A DNA stretch of 64,000 nucleotides from Cytophagales bacterium. Its GTDB lineage: Bacteria > Bacteroidota > Bacteroidia > Cytophagales > Thermoflexibacteraceae. The DNA is taken from positions 58,484 through 122,483 of the forward strand of contig REAZ01000011.1 in NCBI GenBank assembly GCA_004294445.1. Direction: 5' to 3'. The notes beneath the pieces are model-generated. The model was not told the origin of the DNA. It did not search any database and was given only the letters and a program-made list of their open reading frames with translations. Made by a program: the position numbers and the translations under genes. Shown here in pieces: positions 1-9,493 of this stretch. Numbering within the stretch: position 1 is the first letter of the stretch; each line of letters opens with the position of its first letter.

Positions 1-262
1 CGAGGCACATTGGGCATGGCTCGCAGCTTGTATAGAGTTCGCAGCCGTCAAGTTGGAATACGCCTAAAACTTTGCAGGCTTCGCGAATAGCTACCACTTC
101 GGCATGGGCAGTAGGGTCATTATTTTTCAATACTTGGTTGTTTGCCTTCGCAATAATTTGCCCATCTTTAACTATAATAGCACCAAAGGGGCCTCCCTCG
201 CCGCGTTGCATATTTATCAGAGAAAGTTTTACAGCTTCCTCCATGAATTGGTATTTTGTCAT
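1..262 (-). CDS. Nucleoside/guanine deaminase family protein (3' end outside window)
   Basis: This is the N-terminal 87 residues of a zinc-dependent deaminase of the cytidine/deoxycytidylate deaminase superfamily. The zinc site is visible: a His-Ala-Glu motif near residue 53 (His ligand and catalytic Glu) and a Pro-Cys-Pro-Met-Cys motif near residue 83 that supplies the two Cys ligands. The GGPFGA segment near residue 24 fits guanine deaminase/TadA-like members rather than cytidine deaminase, so hydrolytic deamination of a purine base is the likely reaction. The exact substrate cannot be settled from this fragment. The ATG at 262 is used; a second Met lies six codons in. The gene runs off the left edge of the window. 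Confidence 0.85.
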   Translation of the reverse strand, partial: MTKYQFMEEAVKLSLINMQRGEGGPFGAIIVKDGQIIAKANNQVLKNNDPTAHAEVVAIREACKVLGVFQLDGCELYTSCEPCPMCL

Positions 263-333
263 TTTTAGATTATAAGGGTTAAAATCAATACGTTAAAAAA
301 GTTATTTATCTGATATTTGGACGAGCATGCCCA

Positions 334-371
334 AAAAAAGCCACCCCAGATTAGTTTGGAGTGGCTTTTTT
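334..371. terminator. Intrinsic terminator hairpin
   Basis: An A-run plus GCCAC at 334-344 pairs with GTGGC plus a T-run at 361-371. The hairpin lies just past the stop codon of the protease gene that reads leftward, and it has a T-tract on either strand. Confidence 0.75.
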
Positions 372-389
372 GATGCTTTACTCAAAAAA

Positions 390-2531
390 CTACATCATTT
401 CTTTGATAACAGCAATAGCCTCGCTGAGTTGGATGTCCTTTTTAATAGACTTATGCCAAAAGTCTATTCGCGATTTGGTGAGCGAATCAGCATTATTTTT
501 TGCAAAATCTGCTTTTAAAGGCATAACTTCTATGCCAGACTGGTAGTCGCTAATGGCTTTGAATTTCGTTCCTTCATCATTCAGCTGCTTTTGCCAACTA
601 CGGAATTTTTCCAAATTTAATGAAATTTCAGAATTATCATTTTGCTTTCTGATCCTTTGGGCGTTCTCATTAATCAGTTTGAACACTTCATCTTTGGCTA
701 TTCGTTCTGCACTCTTTTCTTTTGCCTTTGCTATTTTGCTTTCGTTCTTTGTCCAAACCTTGTATTTTAATGGGTCTATTTTATCTGCCGCTAATGGATA
801 ATCTTGTTCTTTTTCGCCTACTTCTATAGCATTGTACAAGTCAGGGAGAATGATGTCAGGAATCACTCCCGTAAGTTGATTGGTAGTTCCATTAATGCGG
901 TAAAACTTTTGAATAGTAAGTGTAATAGCACCAAGCGGCTTTATATTGTCAAAACTTGCGGGTAAGAAGCGGTCTAAATCCACTTGGGCTTGCACCGTTC
1001 CTTTTCCATAAGTAGATTTGCTACCTATGATTACACCACGCTTGTAGTCTTGGATAGCACCAGCCAAAATCTCAGATGCCGAAGCACTAAAAGAGTTTAC
1101 CATCACTACCAATGCGCCATCATACTCTATTTTGTCATCTTCATCATCACGAATTTGTGGGCTACCTTTTCTGCCTTTTACCTGCACTACGGGTCCGTCC
1201 TCGATGAATAGACCTGTCATTTTTACTACTTCATCTAAAGAACCTCCGCCGTTATTTCTCAAATCTAAGACGATGCCCTCCGCACCCTCTGCCTTCAGCT
1301 TTCTTATTTCTTCTTTTACGTCTTCGCCACAGTTTCTTCCGCCAGTTTCTGAGAAGTCTGCATAGAATCCAGGAAGGTTAATATAGCCTATTTTCTTTTT
1401 ATCTTTGTCGGTAACAATCACGGATTTGGCGTAGGTTTCTTCTATTACTACCACATCACGCACGATGGGAACAACAGCAGTAGTGCCGTCCAAACGCCTT
1501 ACTGTAAGGCGGACTTCGGTAGCTTTTTTGCCTTTGATGAGTTTTACAGCATCCTCTATGAGCATATTAGTAATTTCTACAGGCTCTCCGTCTGCTTGGG
1601 CTACTTTTAGGATAATATCTTCTGCTTTTAGCACTCCGTTTCTAAAGGCAGGTCCTCCGGGTATTACCTCGCTCACTTTGATAGTGCCGTCTTCTTTTTT
1701 TTGTAGCCTCGCCCCGATGCCTTCATAGCGACCTGAAAACTCTTCTACAAATTCTTGGCGTTCACGCGGTGCAAAATAGTTGGTGTGCGGGTCGTAGCAC
1801 GCAGTAATGGCATTAATGTAAGTAGCTCTTTTGGAAGACATTTCTTCTTTTTCCATTCTCAAAAAGAAGTCGTCCATCACCCTTGCTGTTCCTTTTCGTG
1901 CCTCTGCCTCTATTTGTTCAAACGTTTTAGGAGTAGTCTTGCTATCTTTGCTTTTTTCTTGGGCTTCCAACGCCCCCGCTACTCGTCTAAGCACGTCATA
2001 CTTTAGGTATTGTCGCCATCTTTCTTTTATTTCGGCTTCGTTTTTGGCAAGCCCTATTTTCTTTACATCAGTTTCAAACGTTTCATCTTTGGCAAAATCA
2101 AAAGGTTGGGCGAGAATTTCCTTGTAGTAGCTCTGTGCCTCTTTCCTTCTTTTGTCGCGAATCTGGAGCGATAGGTCGAACAACTGATATGTTTCGCCCA
2201 TCATTTCGTCATCTATTTTGGTTTCGAAAGCTTTCAACGCATTAAAATCACCTTCTGTAAGGAATAGTTTTCTGAAATTGATAATATCTGTGTATTCCTT
2301 GAACACTTTTTTGGAAAAATTATCATCAATCGTATTTTCTGCATAATGCCTTGCTTCCAAGTTCTGCCTCACGAGCCGCATTAATACCTGCTCCTTGCTC
2401 ATGTCGGCAGATGCAGCTACTTCTATTTCACCACCCTGATTTGTCAATGCCTGAAAAGCGGTGGGGACATAAGAGGCAAGAAACAAAAGACCCACTGCTA
2501 TGGGTAAATAACCAAAATACTTCATCTTCAT
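390..2531 (-). CDS. prc: Tail-specific (C-terminal processing) protease, S41 family
   Basis: A 713-residue periplasmic serine protease of the Prc/Tsp type, which degrades proteins by recognising their C-termini. An N-terminal signal/anchor (about residues 5-28) is followed by a helical N-domain (60-230), a PDZ domain (about 265-345) that would bind the substrate C-terminus, the S41 catalytic domain (about 360-560) and a long charged C-terminal helical domain (570-713) as in E. coli Prc. By alignment to the family the nucleophile is Ser484 in the SFSASASE motif, with Asp495 and the general base Lys510 in YGKGTVQ. Length and order match full-size Prc rather than the shorter CtpA type. It appears monocistronic, with a terminator at its 3' end. 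Confidence 0.95.
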   Translation of the reverse strand: MKMKYFGYLPIAVGLLFLASYVPTAFQALTNQGGEIEVAASADMSKEQVLMRLVRQNLEARHYAENTIDDNFSKKVFKEYTDIINFRKLFLTEGDFNALKAFETKIDDEMMGETYQLFDLSLQIRDKRRKEAQSYYKEILAQPFDFAKDETFETDVKKIGLAKNEAEIKERWRQYLKYDVLRRVAGALEAQEKSKDSKTTPKTFEQIEAEARKGTARVMDDFFLRMEKEEMSSKRATYINAITACYDPHTNYFAPRERQEFVEEFSGRYEGIGARLQKKEDGTIKVSEVIPGGPAFRNGVLKAEDIILKVAQADGEPVEITNMLIEDAVKLIKGKKATEVRLTVRRLDGTTAVVPIVRDVVVIEETYAKSVIVTDKDKKKIGYINLPGFYADFSETGGRNCGEDVKEEIRKLKAEGAEGIVLDLRNNGGGSLDEVVKMTGLFIEDGPVVQVKGRKGSPQIRDDEDDKIEYDGALVVMVNSFSASASEILAGAIQDYKRGVIIGSKSTYGKGTVQAQVDLDRFLPASFDNIKPLGAITLTIQKFYRINGTTNQLTGVIPDIILPDLYNAIEVGEKEQDYPLAADKIDPLKYKVWTKNESKIAKAKEKSAERIAKDEVFKLINENAQRIRKQNDNSEISLNLEKFRSWQKQLNDEGTKFKAISDYQSGIEVMPLKADFAKNNADSLTKSRIDFWHKSIKKDIQLSEAIAVIKEMM

Positions 2532-2668
2532 CTCGATTAAGTTTATAATTACTAAAACGGTTTAGCGTTAAAACGCTAATATACCAAATCATAACGAATA
2601 ATGATGGCAAGCGTTACTATTTTTTAAAATCTTAACAAAAGAGGGAGATATTTTGGGTACGGCACTCA

Positions 2669-2938
2669 TCATACTTCCAAAATTTTCGTGTTTCTTTTCT
2701 TAAGAGAAGGGTCTGCGACATTAGGCGGCAATACGTACACACCTTTTGGCAAATCGAGTGTAGGGAAGTCATCGTCTAATAAAAGATTTACCTCGTTAAT
2801 TTTTAAGCCTTTTGCGCTAAAAGGAAGTGTTTTTTTTGCTAAATAGGTTGATTTTTGAGCTATTTTTTTCATAGTAAATCGAAAAATAATATAACAAGCT
2901 CCTAAAATAAACATAGTTTTAAATATTGCTAACATCAT
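2669..2938 (-). CDS. Small membrane-anchored hypothetical protein
   Basis: An 89-residue ORF that I do not recognise as a family. It starts with an N-terminal hydrophobic segment (about residues 3-22), then a basic stretch, then a hydrophilic tail with an acidic patch (near residue 55) and a Pro-rich end. It reads as a single-pass inner-membrane protein with a short soluble domain. Two consecutive ATGs (2938, 2935) are possible starts. It sits alone between the protease and phosphatase genes on the same strand. Coding status rests on length, composition and lack of a competing ORF. Confidence 0.5.
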   Translation of the reverse strand: MMLAIFKTMFILGACYIIFRFTMKKIAQKSTYLAKKTLPFSAKGLKINEVNLLLDDDFPTLDLPKGVYVLPPNVADPSLKKRNTKILEV

Positions 2939-3099
2939 GGTTTATTGATAGTTAAGGTTGTCAAAGGGAAATACTTGTAAAATCTTAAACTAAAATAAAT
3001 CCAAAAAGGTTTCGTTTATTTGTTTATTTTTTTGCGTAGGCAAAAGTATCTGAAAGCATTTGACAAAAAAGAGAGAAGAACGGCGAAAAAGGGCAATAT

Positions 3100-5181
3100 T
3101 TAGAATCGAATACCGATTACCATGACATCATCTAATTGGCTTTCGCTTCCTTTCCATAGCTCAAATTCATTGTCCAAGATGAAACCTTGGGTTGGCATAT
3201 CGTGAGGCTGCACATCAGCCAATAACTTTCGAAGGCGGCTCGGAGAATATTTGCGGGCAGGCATATCACGATAGCCGCCAAACTGGTCGGTATAGCCATC
3301 GGAGAAAATGTAGAAAGTATCTCCTTTATGAATATTAATATTGTGCATATTTAGTTCTTGTTTGCGTCTGCTGATGCCTCCTACTGTGATTCTATCTCCC
3401 TCTATTTCATGAAAAACATTTTTTTGGAAGTACCAAAGTGGTCTGTGCGCACCTACGTATTGCAAGGTCATTTTTGTCTTATTAATAACACAAAGAGCCA
3501 TGTCCATGCCATCATGCTTGTTGTGGTGATGGTGTACGTCCTCTTGCTTTAGAATTTTCTTTACTCCATTATTGAGTTTTCGGAGTACTTGGGCAGGCTC
3601 AAAAGTACGCTCCACCACAATTACCTGATACATGAGCGTATCACCAATAACCGACATGAGCGCACCCGGTACGCCATGCCCCGTACAATCTACGGCAGCC
3701 ACGGCAATAAGTTCGTCCCCTTCGGGAGAAACCATTTTGCGAAACCAATAAAAATCACCGCTTACTATATCACGTGGCTTAAAAAGTACAAAAGATTCGG
3801 GAAAAAGACTTTTGATGTAATCTCTATCGGGCAGGATGGCTGACTGTATGCGCTCTGCATAGTTTATACTTGCTGTAATATTTTTATTTTTCTTCTCTAT
3901 TTCTTTTACAGCTGACTCCAGATGCCGTTTTTGCTGGCTCATTTTTTCGTGTTGCGACTGAATTTCCTCATTTTTTAGCTGCACTTCATCAAATTTGACC
4001 TTAAGCTGGTCATTGATATTGACAAGTTCATGATTAAGGTCTTCTTGCTCTAGCATTTTAAATTTTAATTTGCTCGCCATCGATGCGAAGTGCGACCAAA
4101 GTATGCCTATTTCATCTTTTCTATTTCCGCCAAACTCTTTCTGTACGGTAAGGTTTACATTGAGATTCCCCTTCTCTAACTCCTCTACAGCCTCTGTGAG
4201 GGTGATGATAGGATAAGAAAAGTATTGCCCAAAAAAGAGTGCTAAAAACATAGCAACCAATAAGATAGGGATGGAAGTTAGCATCAAGCGAGTGCGTAAA
4301 TCTTCGGCATCTTTATAGGCTACTTCTTTGGGCAGACTCATTATCAGTATCCATTGTTGCCCTCTATAAGCCTCATAGCCGTTGTCTTTGATGTAAAAAA
4401 ACACTTTGCCTTTGCTCTCAAAATAATTAGGGAGCCACCTATGCTGTTTGGTTTGTTTCTTTATGTAAGAATTTAGTACGTCGATTTCAGGATATTTTTC
4501 TTGGAGTTTGTTGTTTTTTAACTCATTGGAATACAAGATATTACCTGTACTATCGAGCAGTGCCACGCCCAATTTGCGATTTTTCTGCGTTTCATCTTCT
4601 ATAATACTTTTGAACAGTTGGTTGAGATTACTCACTAATATCTGCGAAACAATCACACCAACATATTCACCTTTTTGATTATGGACTTTTGAGGCAAAAT
4701 GTATGACAGGTGCTTGTTTGGACTCTTCTGAGAAAGAAATATCAAGAACTACAGCTTCTTTGGCTACTCGTGTCCAGTATTTTGTGTAGCTGTGTCGCTG
4801 CCCAATCAGGATATAGGCAGTAGTATCAGTATCTGTGATGCGTATGCGTGAGGTATCAAAATAGGACAAATTTAGGTATAAAGGATTTGACTTGCTAAAG
4901 AGCGTCAACCTCTGATTGATTTCATTGGCAGTCGCACTGCTTTTGCCGTAAGTCCCCTTGCTTATTACCCCATCTTTGGCAAAAGTAGCTATATCATTGA
5001 GCCGTTCGTAGATAAAACGGTCAATGTTTTCCAATGCAAAATTGGATTCTCGCTCTAACTTTACCTTGATTTCCTCTCTGAGTGAGCTTTGAGTCTGATA
5101 GTTTGCTAAGTATAGCAATGCTAAACAACTAAAAAGCACTAAAGCCAAACAAAAAAGAGTGAATTTTAAAGAAATATTCAT
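3100..5181 (-). CDS. Membrane sensor SpoIIE-type PP2C serine phosphatase (Cache-HAMP-PP2C)
   Basis: A signal-transduction phosphatase of about 693 residues. A transmembrane helix (about 8-28), a periplasmic Cache-like sensor (30-295), a second helix (about 300-322) and a HAMP segment (about 325-385) lead into a coiled coil (390-460) and a C-terminal SpoIIE/PP2C domain (about 465-690). The PP2C metal motif Asp-Cys-Thr-Gly-His-Gly and a later Ser-Asp-Gly-Tyr-Thr-Asp are visible. Family knowledge: such enzymes dephosphorylate Ser/Thr on STAS or SiaC-type partners. The layout matches SiaA of the Pseudomonas SiaABCD system, and a SiaC homologue lies at 55336-55728. The ATG at 5181 is chosen over an upstream TTG at 5187. 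It is followed at a distance by a 7TMR-DISM kinase. Confidence 0.9.
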   Translation of the reverse strand: MNISLKFTLFCLALVLFSCLALLYLANYQTQSSLREEIKVKLERESNFALENIDRFIYERLNDIATFAKDGVISKGTYGKSSATANEINQRLTLFSKSNPLYLNLSYFDTSRIRITDTDTTAYILIGQRHSYTKYWTRVAKEAVVLDISFSEESKQAPVIHFASKVHNQKGEYVGVIVSQILVSNLNQLFKSIIEDETQKNRKLGVALLDSTGNILYSNELKNNKLQEKYPEIDVLNSYIKKQTKQHRWLPNYFESKGKVFFYIKDNGYEAYRGQQWILIMSLPKEVAYKDAEDLRTRLMLTSIPILLVAMFLALFFGQYFSYPIITLTEAVEELEKGNLNVNLTVQKEFGGNRKDEIGILWSHFASMASKLKFKMLEQEDLNHELVNINDQLKVKFDEVQLKNEEIQSQHEKMSQQKRHLESAVKEIEKKNKNITASINYAERIQSAILPDRDYIKSLFPESFVLFKPRDIVSGDFYWFRKMVSPEGDELIAVAAVDCTGHGVPGALMSVIGDTLMYQVIVVERTFEPAQVLRKLNNGVKKILKQEDVHHHHNKHDGMDMALCVINKTKMTLQYVGAHRPLWYFQKNVFHEIEGDRITVGGISRRKQELNMHNINIHKGDTFYIFSDGYTDQFGGYRDMPARKYSPSRLRKLLADVQPHDMPTQGFILDNEFELWKGSESQLDDVMVIGIRF

Positions 5182-5405
5182 TCGCAATAAAAAAATAGAC
5201 GGCTATACATTAGCACATTCATCAAAGGGGGCGAAATCCAAAACAAAACTAACAAATTTCATGTCAATCTTTGATTATAATAAAAATTTTTCGGAGGTAA
5301 GCAGGAGAAGCGTACAAAAATATATCTTTATCTTGATTTAATACTAAAAAGTTAAATATTTTTTTACATTTCTATTATTGAATATTTTTGCCTCTTCATG
5401 GGCAG

Positions 5406-7658
5406 TTAATTATACTTTTTGAAAGAAAGATAAAAAGTAGTGCCTTCGCCCGGTATGCTTTCTATCTCAATACTACCTCCAAGAGCTTCTATTTGTGTTT
5501 TTACCAAGTAAAGCCCTAAGCCCTTGCCCTCTACATGGTCATGAAAACGGCGATAAAGTCCAAAAATTTTTGCTTTGTTTTCCGACAAATTCATACCTAA
5601 GCCGTTGTCTGCAACAGTAAGCAAAAAACTATTTTTCTCTACTGTAGTTTGTAGGTGAATTTGGGGGATTCTTTTATAAGACCTATATTTGATGGCATTG
5701 CTTACTAAGTTGTATATAATACTTTCTATGTACGGATTAACTGACTCTATGACATCGATGGCTGAAAAATCAGAGGTAATAATGGCTTGACTTTCAATGA
5801 TTTGATTTTCTAATAATCCACATACTTTTGCTAATTTATCGCTTAGTTTTACATTGGAAATAATCTCATTGACTCCTTTTTTAATCTCCAAAATAATATT
5901 AAGGTCTTTGATAACAGTATCTAATTCATTGGATACAAGTGCCATTTTTCCTATAATATATTCATTGTCTGGATTTTGTTTATTTTCAAGATCTAAGATA
6001 CTCGAAAGTCCTAATAGGCGTGCTACGGGCGCACGAAGGTTATGAGCAGTAATGAAAGCAAACTGCTCTAATTGGTTATTTTGTTTGATAAGTTCTGCAT
6101 TTGCCTGTGTTATCTGCTGAGTACGCTCCCTAATTTGCTGCTCTAAGTTTTCGCTATATACTTCTAACTCTTTGTTTTTATCTGCTACCATCTGCTTTGC
6201 ATCAGAAATTTTGCTATATGCCTTTCGCAGTACAAGCTCATTTGTGAGCATTTTTTTATTAAGTAAGGTCAATTCCTTATTTTTCTGCTCTATAAGTTGC
6301 TGCTGCTTAAACAACTCTGCCTGCTGCTGTGTGAGTTCTTCATTTTGCCCAAGTATTTCATCTTGTTTTCGCTGTAGCTCATGTATTCTTTCTTTTATGT
6401 TTTTTTCCAATTCTAATTTCTGCTCATTAATAATGAGTTCTCTGTCCTGCACAGTTGCGACTAATTTAGTCTGCATCATCATTTTTTCCTCTTCCGATTG
6501 CCTGATGCGGTCAGCAAGGGCAAAAGAGAGAAAGAGCATTTCAAAGGCTGAACCTAACTGTAGTTGGTAGCCTACAAAAATAGGCGATGGCAATATGTTC
6601 AAATAAATAAAAATGAGCCAAACAGCAAAAAACATAAAACCTCCCCAAGCTAATAAGAAATAACGAGCAGGCAAAAATTTTTGCTTACACGCATGAATGC
6701 CTGCGTATAACAGGCAAGTAATGAGTAATAAAGCAGTGATATTAAATATATACCTAAGTGTATGCGGGGTAAAAATACGGAAAAAATCTACTGCAAAGAA
6801 ACCTGTGAGTATCAGCAAAAACACTTTAAATACCAAGTGTATTTGTGGGAAATACTTGGCGGTTTGAAGGAAAGAAGTTGTAAATAAAATAGCTGCAATA
6901 GATGGGAGTCCAACAGTAAAATAGGAATATTCGATAGCAAAATGAAGCACATAACCACCAAAAATGGAGATATAGCCCAAGTTATAGCAAGCATTTAGCA
7001 ATAGCCCTATGCCGTACAGCACATAGTATCCGTAGCTGCTCTCTCGCAACGAAAAATACATGAAGGCATTATAAGCAATGACAAAAAGCAATAAGCCCAT
7101 GTATAAGGCATCTATCCAATAAGTATTTGCAATCTGATGCCAAATAACATTTTTGCTACCCACTTTAATCGGCAATGTAGTATTATTTTTTGTTACAATC
7201 CGTAGGTAATACGTTTGCGGAACTGTGCTATGCGGAAGGGAAAAAACAAGGGCATTTGCATTCAGCTCTCTTTGTTCGTTTGGGAGGTAATAGCCTGCTC
7301 TTTTTGCCGTAAACCCACCCAATTCCATTGGAATATACAGCGTGAGCGAATCGATGGCAGGATTATCAATCATTAAAAAACATATATCACTGCTTAAGTT
7401 ATGCAGTGTAAACTTGCACCAGATAGGATAGGGAACTACGCCAAAGTTGGGAATTTCTTGTGATGTTTTTATAAATTTAGACACAAAAACTATGTCAGAC
7501 GTTTTCTCTATTGAAAAAGCATCGTTTTTATCTTCAAAAAAATAAGTAAAAGACGAAATATCAATAAGTTGATTTGTATTTTTTAAAACAATAGCATCTT
7601 GCGCCTGCGTACAAATAACTATCATTAAAAATAGGTGAATCAAACAGATTTTTTTCAT
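5406..7658 (-). CDS. 7TMR-DISM sensor histidine kinase
   Basis: A 750-residue membrane histidine kinase. A signal peptide (1-20) precedes a 7TMR-DISMED2 extracellular domain (about 25-165), a seven-helix 7TMR-DISM block (about 180-390), a very long Gln/Glu-rich coiled coil (395-530), a dimerisation/phosphoacceptor helix with the likely phosphorylated His539 in AHNLRAP, and a C-terminal HATPase domain with DNGLGMN and GKGLGLYL boxes (about 640-750). There is no receiver domain and no neighbouring response regulator, so its partner is elsewhere. The start overlaps the stop of the ABC exporter gene by 4 bp (7655-7658), which implies co-translation downstream of the exporter. Confidence 0.93.
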   Translation of the reverse strand: MKKICLIHLFLMIVICTQAQDAIVLKNTNQLIDISSFTYFFEDKNDAFSIEKTSDIVFVSKFIKTSQEIPNFGVVPYPIWCKFTLHNLSSDICFLMIDNPAIDSLTLYIPMELGGFTAKRAGYYLPNEQRELNANALVFSLPHSTVPQTYYLRIVTKNNTTLPIKVGSKNVIWHQIANTYWIDALYMGLLLFVIAYNAFMYFSLRESSYGYYVLYGIGLLLNACYNLGYISIFGGYVLHFAIEYSYFTVGLPSIAAILFTTSFLQTAKYFPQIHLVFKVFLLILTGFFAVDFFRIFTPHTLRYIFNITALLLITCLLYAGIHACKQKFLPARYFLLAWGGFMFFAVWLIFIYLNILPSPIFVGYQLQLGSAFEMLFLSFALADRIRQSEEEKMMMQTKLVATVQDRELIINEQKLELEKNIKERIHELQRKQDEILGQNEELTQQQAELFKQQQLIEQKNKELTLLNKKMLTNELVLRKAYSKISDAKQMVADKNKELEVYSENLEQQIRERTQQITQANAELIKQNNQLEQFAFITAHNLRAPVARLLGLSSILDLENKQNPDNEYIIGKMALVSNELDTVIKDLNIILEIKKGVNEIISNVKLSDKLAKVCGLLENQIIESQAIITSDFSAIDVIESVNPYIESIIYNLVSNAIKYRSYKRIPQIHLQTTVEKNSFLLTVADNGLGMNLSENKAKIFGLYRRFHDHVEGKGLGLYLVKTQIEALGGSIEIESIPGEGTTFYLSFKKYN

Positions 7659-9421
7659 ACCAATAATTCTTTGTATTGCATTTGATGGAGCTGTGCATAA
7701 AACCCATTATGCTCTATTAGCTCGTCATGTGTTCCTACTTCTTTGATTTCACCCTTGTCAAGCACTATAATTTTGTGTGCTTTCTGAATAGTAGCAAGTC
7801 GGTGTGCTATCACTATGGAAGTACGCCCTTTCATCATTTTTTCTATTGCATTTTGTATCAGCGCTTCGGTTTCGCTATCCACGGAGGACGTTGCCTCGTC
7901 CAAAACCACAATAGTAGGGTCATATACCATCGCCCTTACGAAAGAAATAAGCTGTCGTTGCCCTACCGAAAGTGTAGCACCTCTTTCCATTACATTGTAG
8001 TCAAATCCATTAGGCAGCCGCTCTATGAACTCCCTCGCCCCTACCCATTCTGCTGCCTGAATCACCTTCTCTCTGCTAATGTCTTTTCTTCCCAAAGTAA
8101 TATTATTCATAATAGTATCTGAAAAGAGAAAAACATCTTGGAGAACTACCCCAATTTTGGCTCGCAAGGTCGCCAATTCGTATTCTTTGATGTCCACGCC
8201 GTCCACAGAGATTATACCTCCATTTACTTCATAGAAGCGACTCAGAAGGTTGATAATAGACGACTTTCCAGAGCCTGTAGCTCCAACCAATGCAGTAGTT
8301 TGCCCTTTTGCCACTTCAAAAGAAATATCTTTGAGTACGTAGTTGTCTTCGTTGTAGGCAAAAGAAACCTTGTCGAATTTCACATTTCCTTCTATATTTT
8401 CGGGTTTGAAACTGCCTGTATCTTGGATTTGGTCTTGGCTATCAAGCAACTTAAGGATTCTGTCCGAACTTACTATGCCCATTTGCAAGGTATTAAAGCG
8501 GTCGGCAATGAGGCGTATAGGTCTGAAAAACAATGCTATATACATAATAAAAGCAATGAGCGTGCCTAAGGTAGTATATTCTTGGATAACGCCCTTGCCT
8601 CCGTACCATACCAACATTCCTGTAGTGATTGCACCAATTACCTCTGCTACAGGGAAGTAAACAGAGTAATAAAAAACGGACTTTAAGTTTGCCCTTTTAT
8701 GTTCTCTGTTTATTTTTTTAAATTTCTCATATTCAATCTCTTCGCTATTAAAAATCTGCACTATATTCATGCCCGTAATATGCTCCTGAACAAAGGAGTT
8801 TAGGTTCGCTACGGCAGTCCTTACTTCGTTGAAGGATTGCTTTACCTTTTCTTTGAATATATAGGTCGCCACAAAAAGCAAAGGAATAGACGAAAGACTC
8901 ACTAAGGTAAGTCGCCAATCTGTATAGAGCATGATTCCCATGATAAAAATGAGCTGTAGCAAATCGCCCACTATGGCTGCCATGCCCTCGGTAAATACAC
9001 TTGATAATGTTTCTACATCTGAAATATTGCGAGTAACGAGCCTGCCAATAGGTGTCTTATCATAAAACTGAGTTTTCATGGTCGTAAGATGCCTATAGAG
9101 TTTTACACGAATATCTCTGATGACGTGCTGCCCTATCCACTCCGAAAGATATACCTGCACAAATTGTATGATTGCCTGTGCGATGGTAATGCCTATCAAA
9201 ATACCAATCATCATCATCAAACCCTCTTTGTCGCCTAAGGCTACATACTTATCCATTGTGAGCTGGGTGAGCCACGGACGCAAAGGAGCGATAACTCCCT
9301 GAATAATAATGAGAAAAACAAGGAAATAAAACCATACAATATATGGCTTAATAAAAACAAAGATTCTTCTAAGAATTTTGCCGTCAAAGACATTACCACT
9401 TGCAGTTTCCTGTTGTGCCAT
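7655..9421 (-). CDS. ABC exporter, fused permease-ATPase (MsbA/MdlB type)
   Basis: A 588-residue half-transporter expected to work as a dimer in the inner membrane. An N-terminal six-helix exporter domain (about 20-315) is followed by an ATPase domain (about 340-585). Walker A is at 380-387 (GATGSGKS), the Q-loop Gln near 428, the signature LSVGQ at 484-488, Walker B at 504-509 (IVVLDE) and the switch His at about 540. All catalytic residues are intact. The substrate cannot be told from sequence; lipid, peptide and drug export are all possible in this family. It is the first gene of a two-gene unit with the 7TMR-DISM kinase. Confidence 0.93.
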   Translation of the reverse strand: MAQQETASGNVFDGKILRRIFVFIKPYIVWFYFLVFLIIIQGVIAPLRPWLTQLTMDKYVALGDKEGLMMMIGILIGITIAQAIIQFVQVYLSEWIGQHVIRDIRVKLYRHLTTMKTQFYDKTPIGRLVTRNISDVETLSSVFTEGMAAIVGDLLQLIFIMGIMLYTDWRLTLVSLSSIPLLFVATYIFKEKVKQSFNEVRTAVANLNSFVQEHITGMNIVQIFNSEEIEYEKFKKINREHKRANLKSVFYYSVYFPVAEVIGAITTGMLVWYGGKGVIQEYTTLGTLIAFIMYIALFFRPIRLIADRFNTLQMGIVSSDRILKLLDSQDQIQDTGSFKPENIEGNVKFDKVSFAYNEDNYVLKDISFEVAKGQTTALVGATGSGKSSIINLLSRFYEVNGGIISVDGVDIKEYELATLRAKIGVVLQDVFLFSDTIMNNITLGRKDISREKVIQAAEWVGAREFIERLPNGFDYNVMERGATLSVGQRQLISFVRAMVYDPTIVVLDEATSSVDSETEALIQNAIEKMMKGRTSIVIAHRLATIQKAHKIIVLDKGEIKEVGTHDELIEHNGFYAQLHQMQYKELLV

Positions 9422-9493
9422 TTGGAAGGTTTTTTTGATAAATTAATATTCCTACAAAAGTAAGAATATTTTTATAAACTTGGTAGTTAAAAT

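Noticed and set aside
6172..6570. 132-residue Cys/Ser-rich open frame on the plus strand
   Set aside because: It is the antisense of the Gln/Glu-rich coiled coil of the 7TMR-DISM kinase; the composition follows from that and there is no promoter or family likeness.
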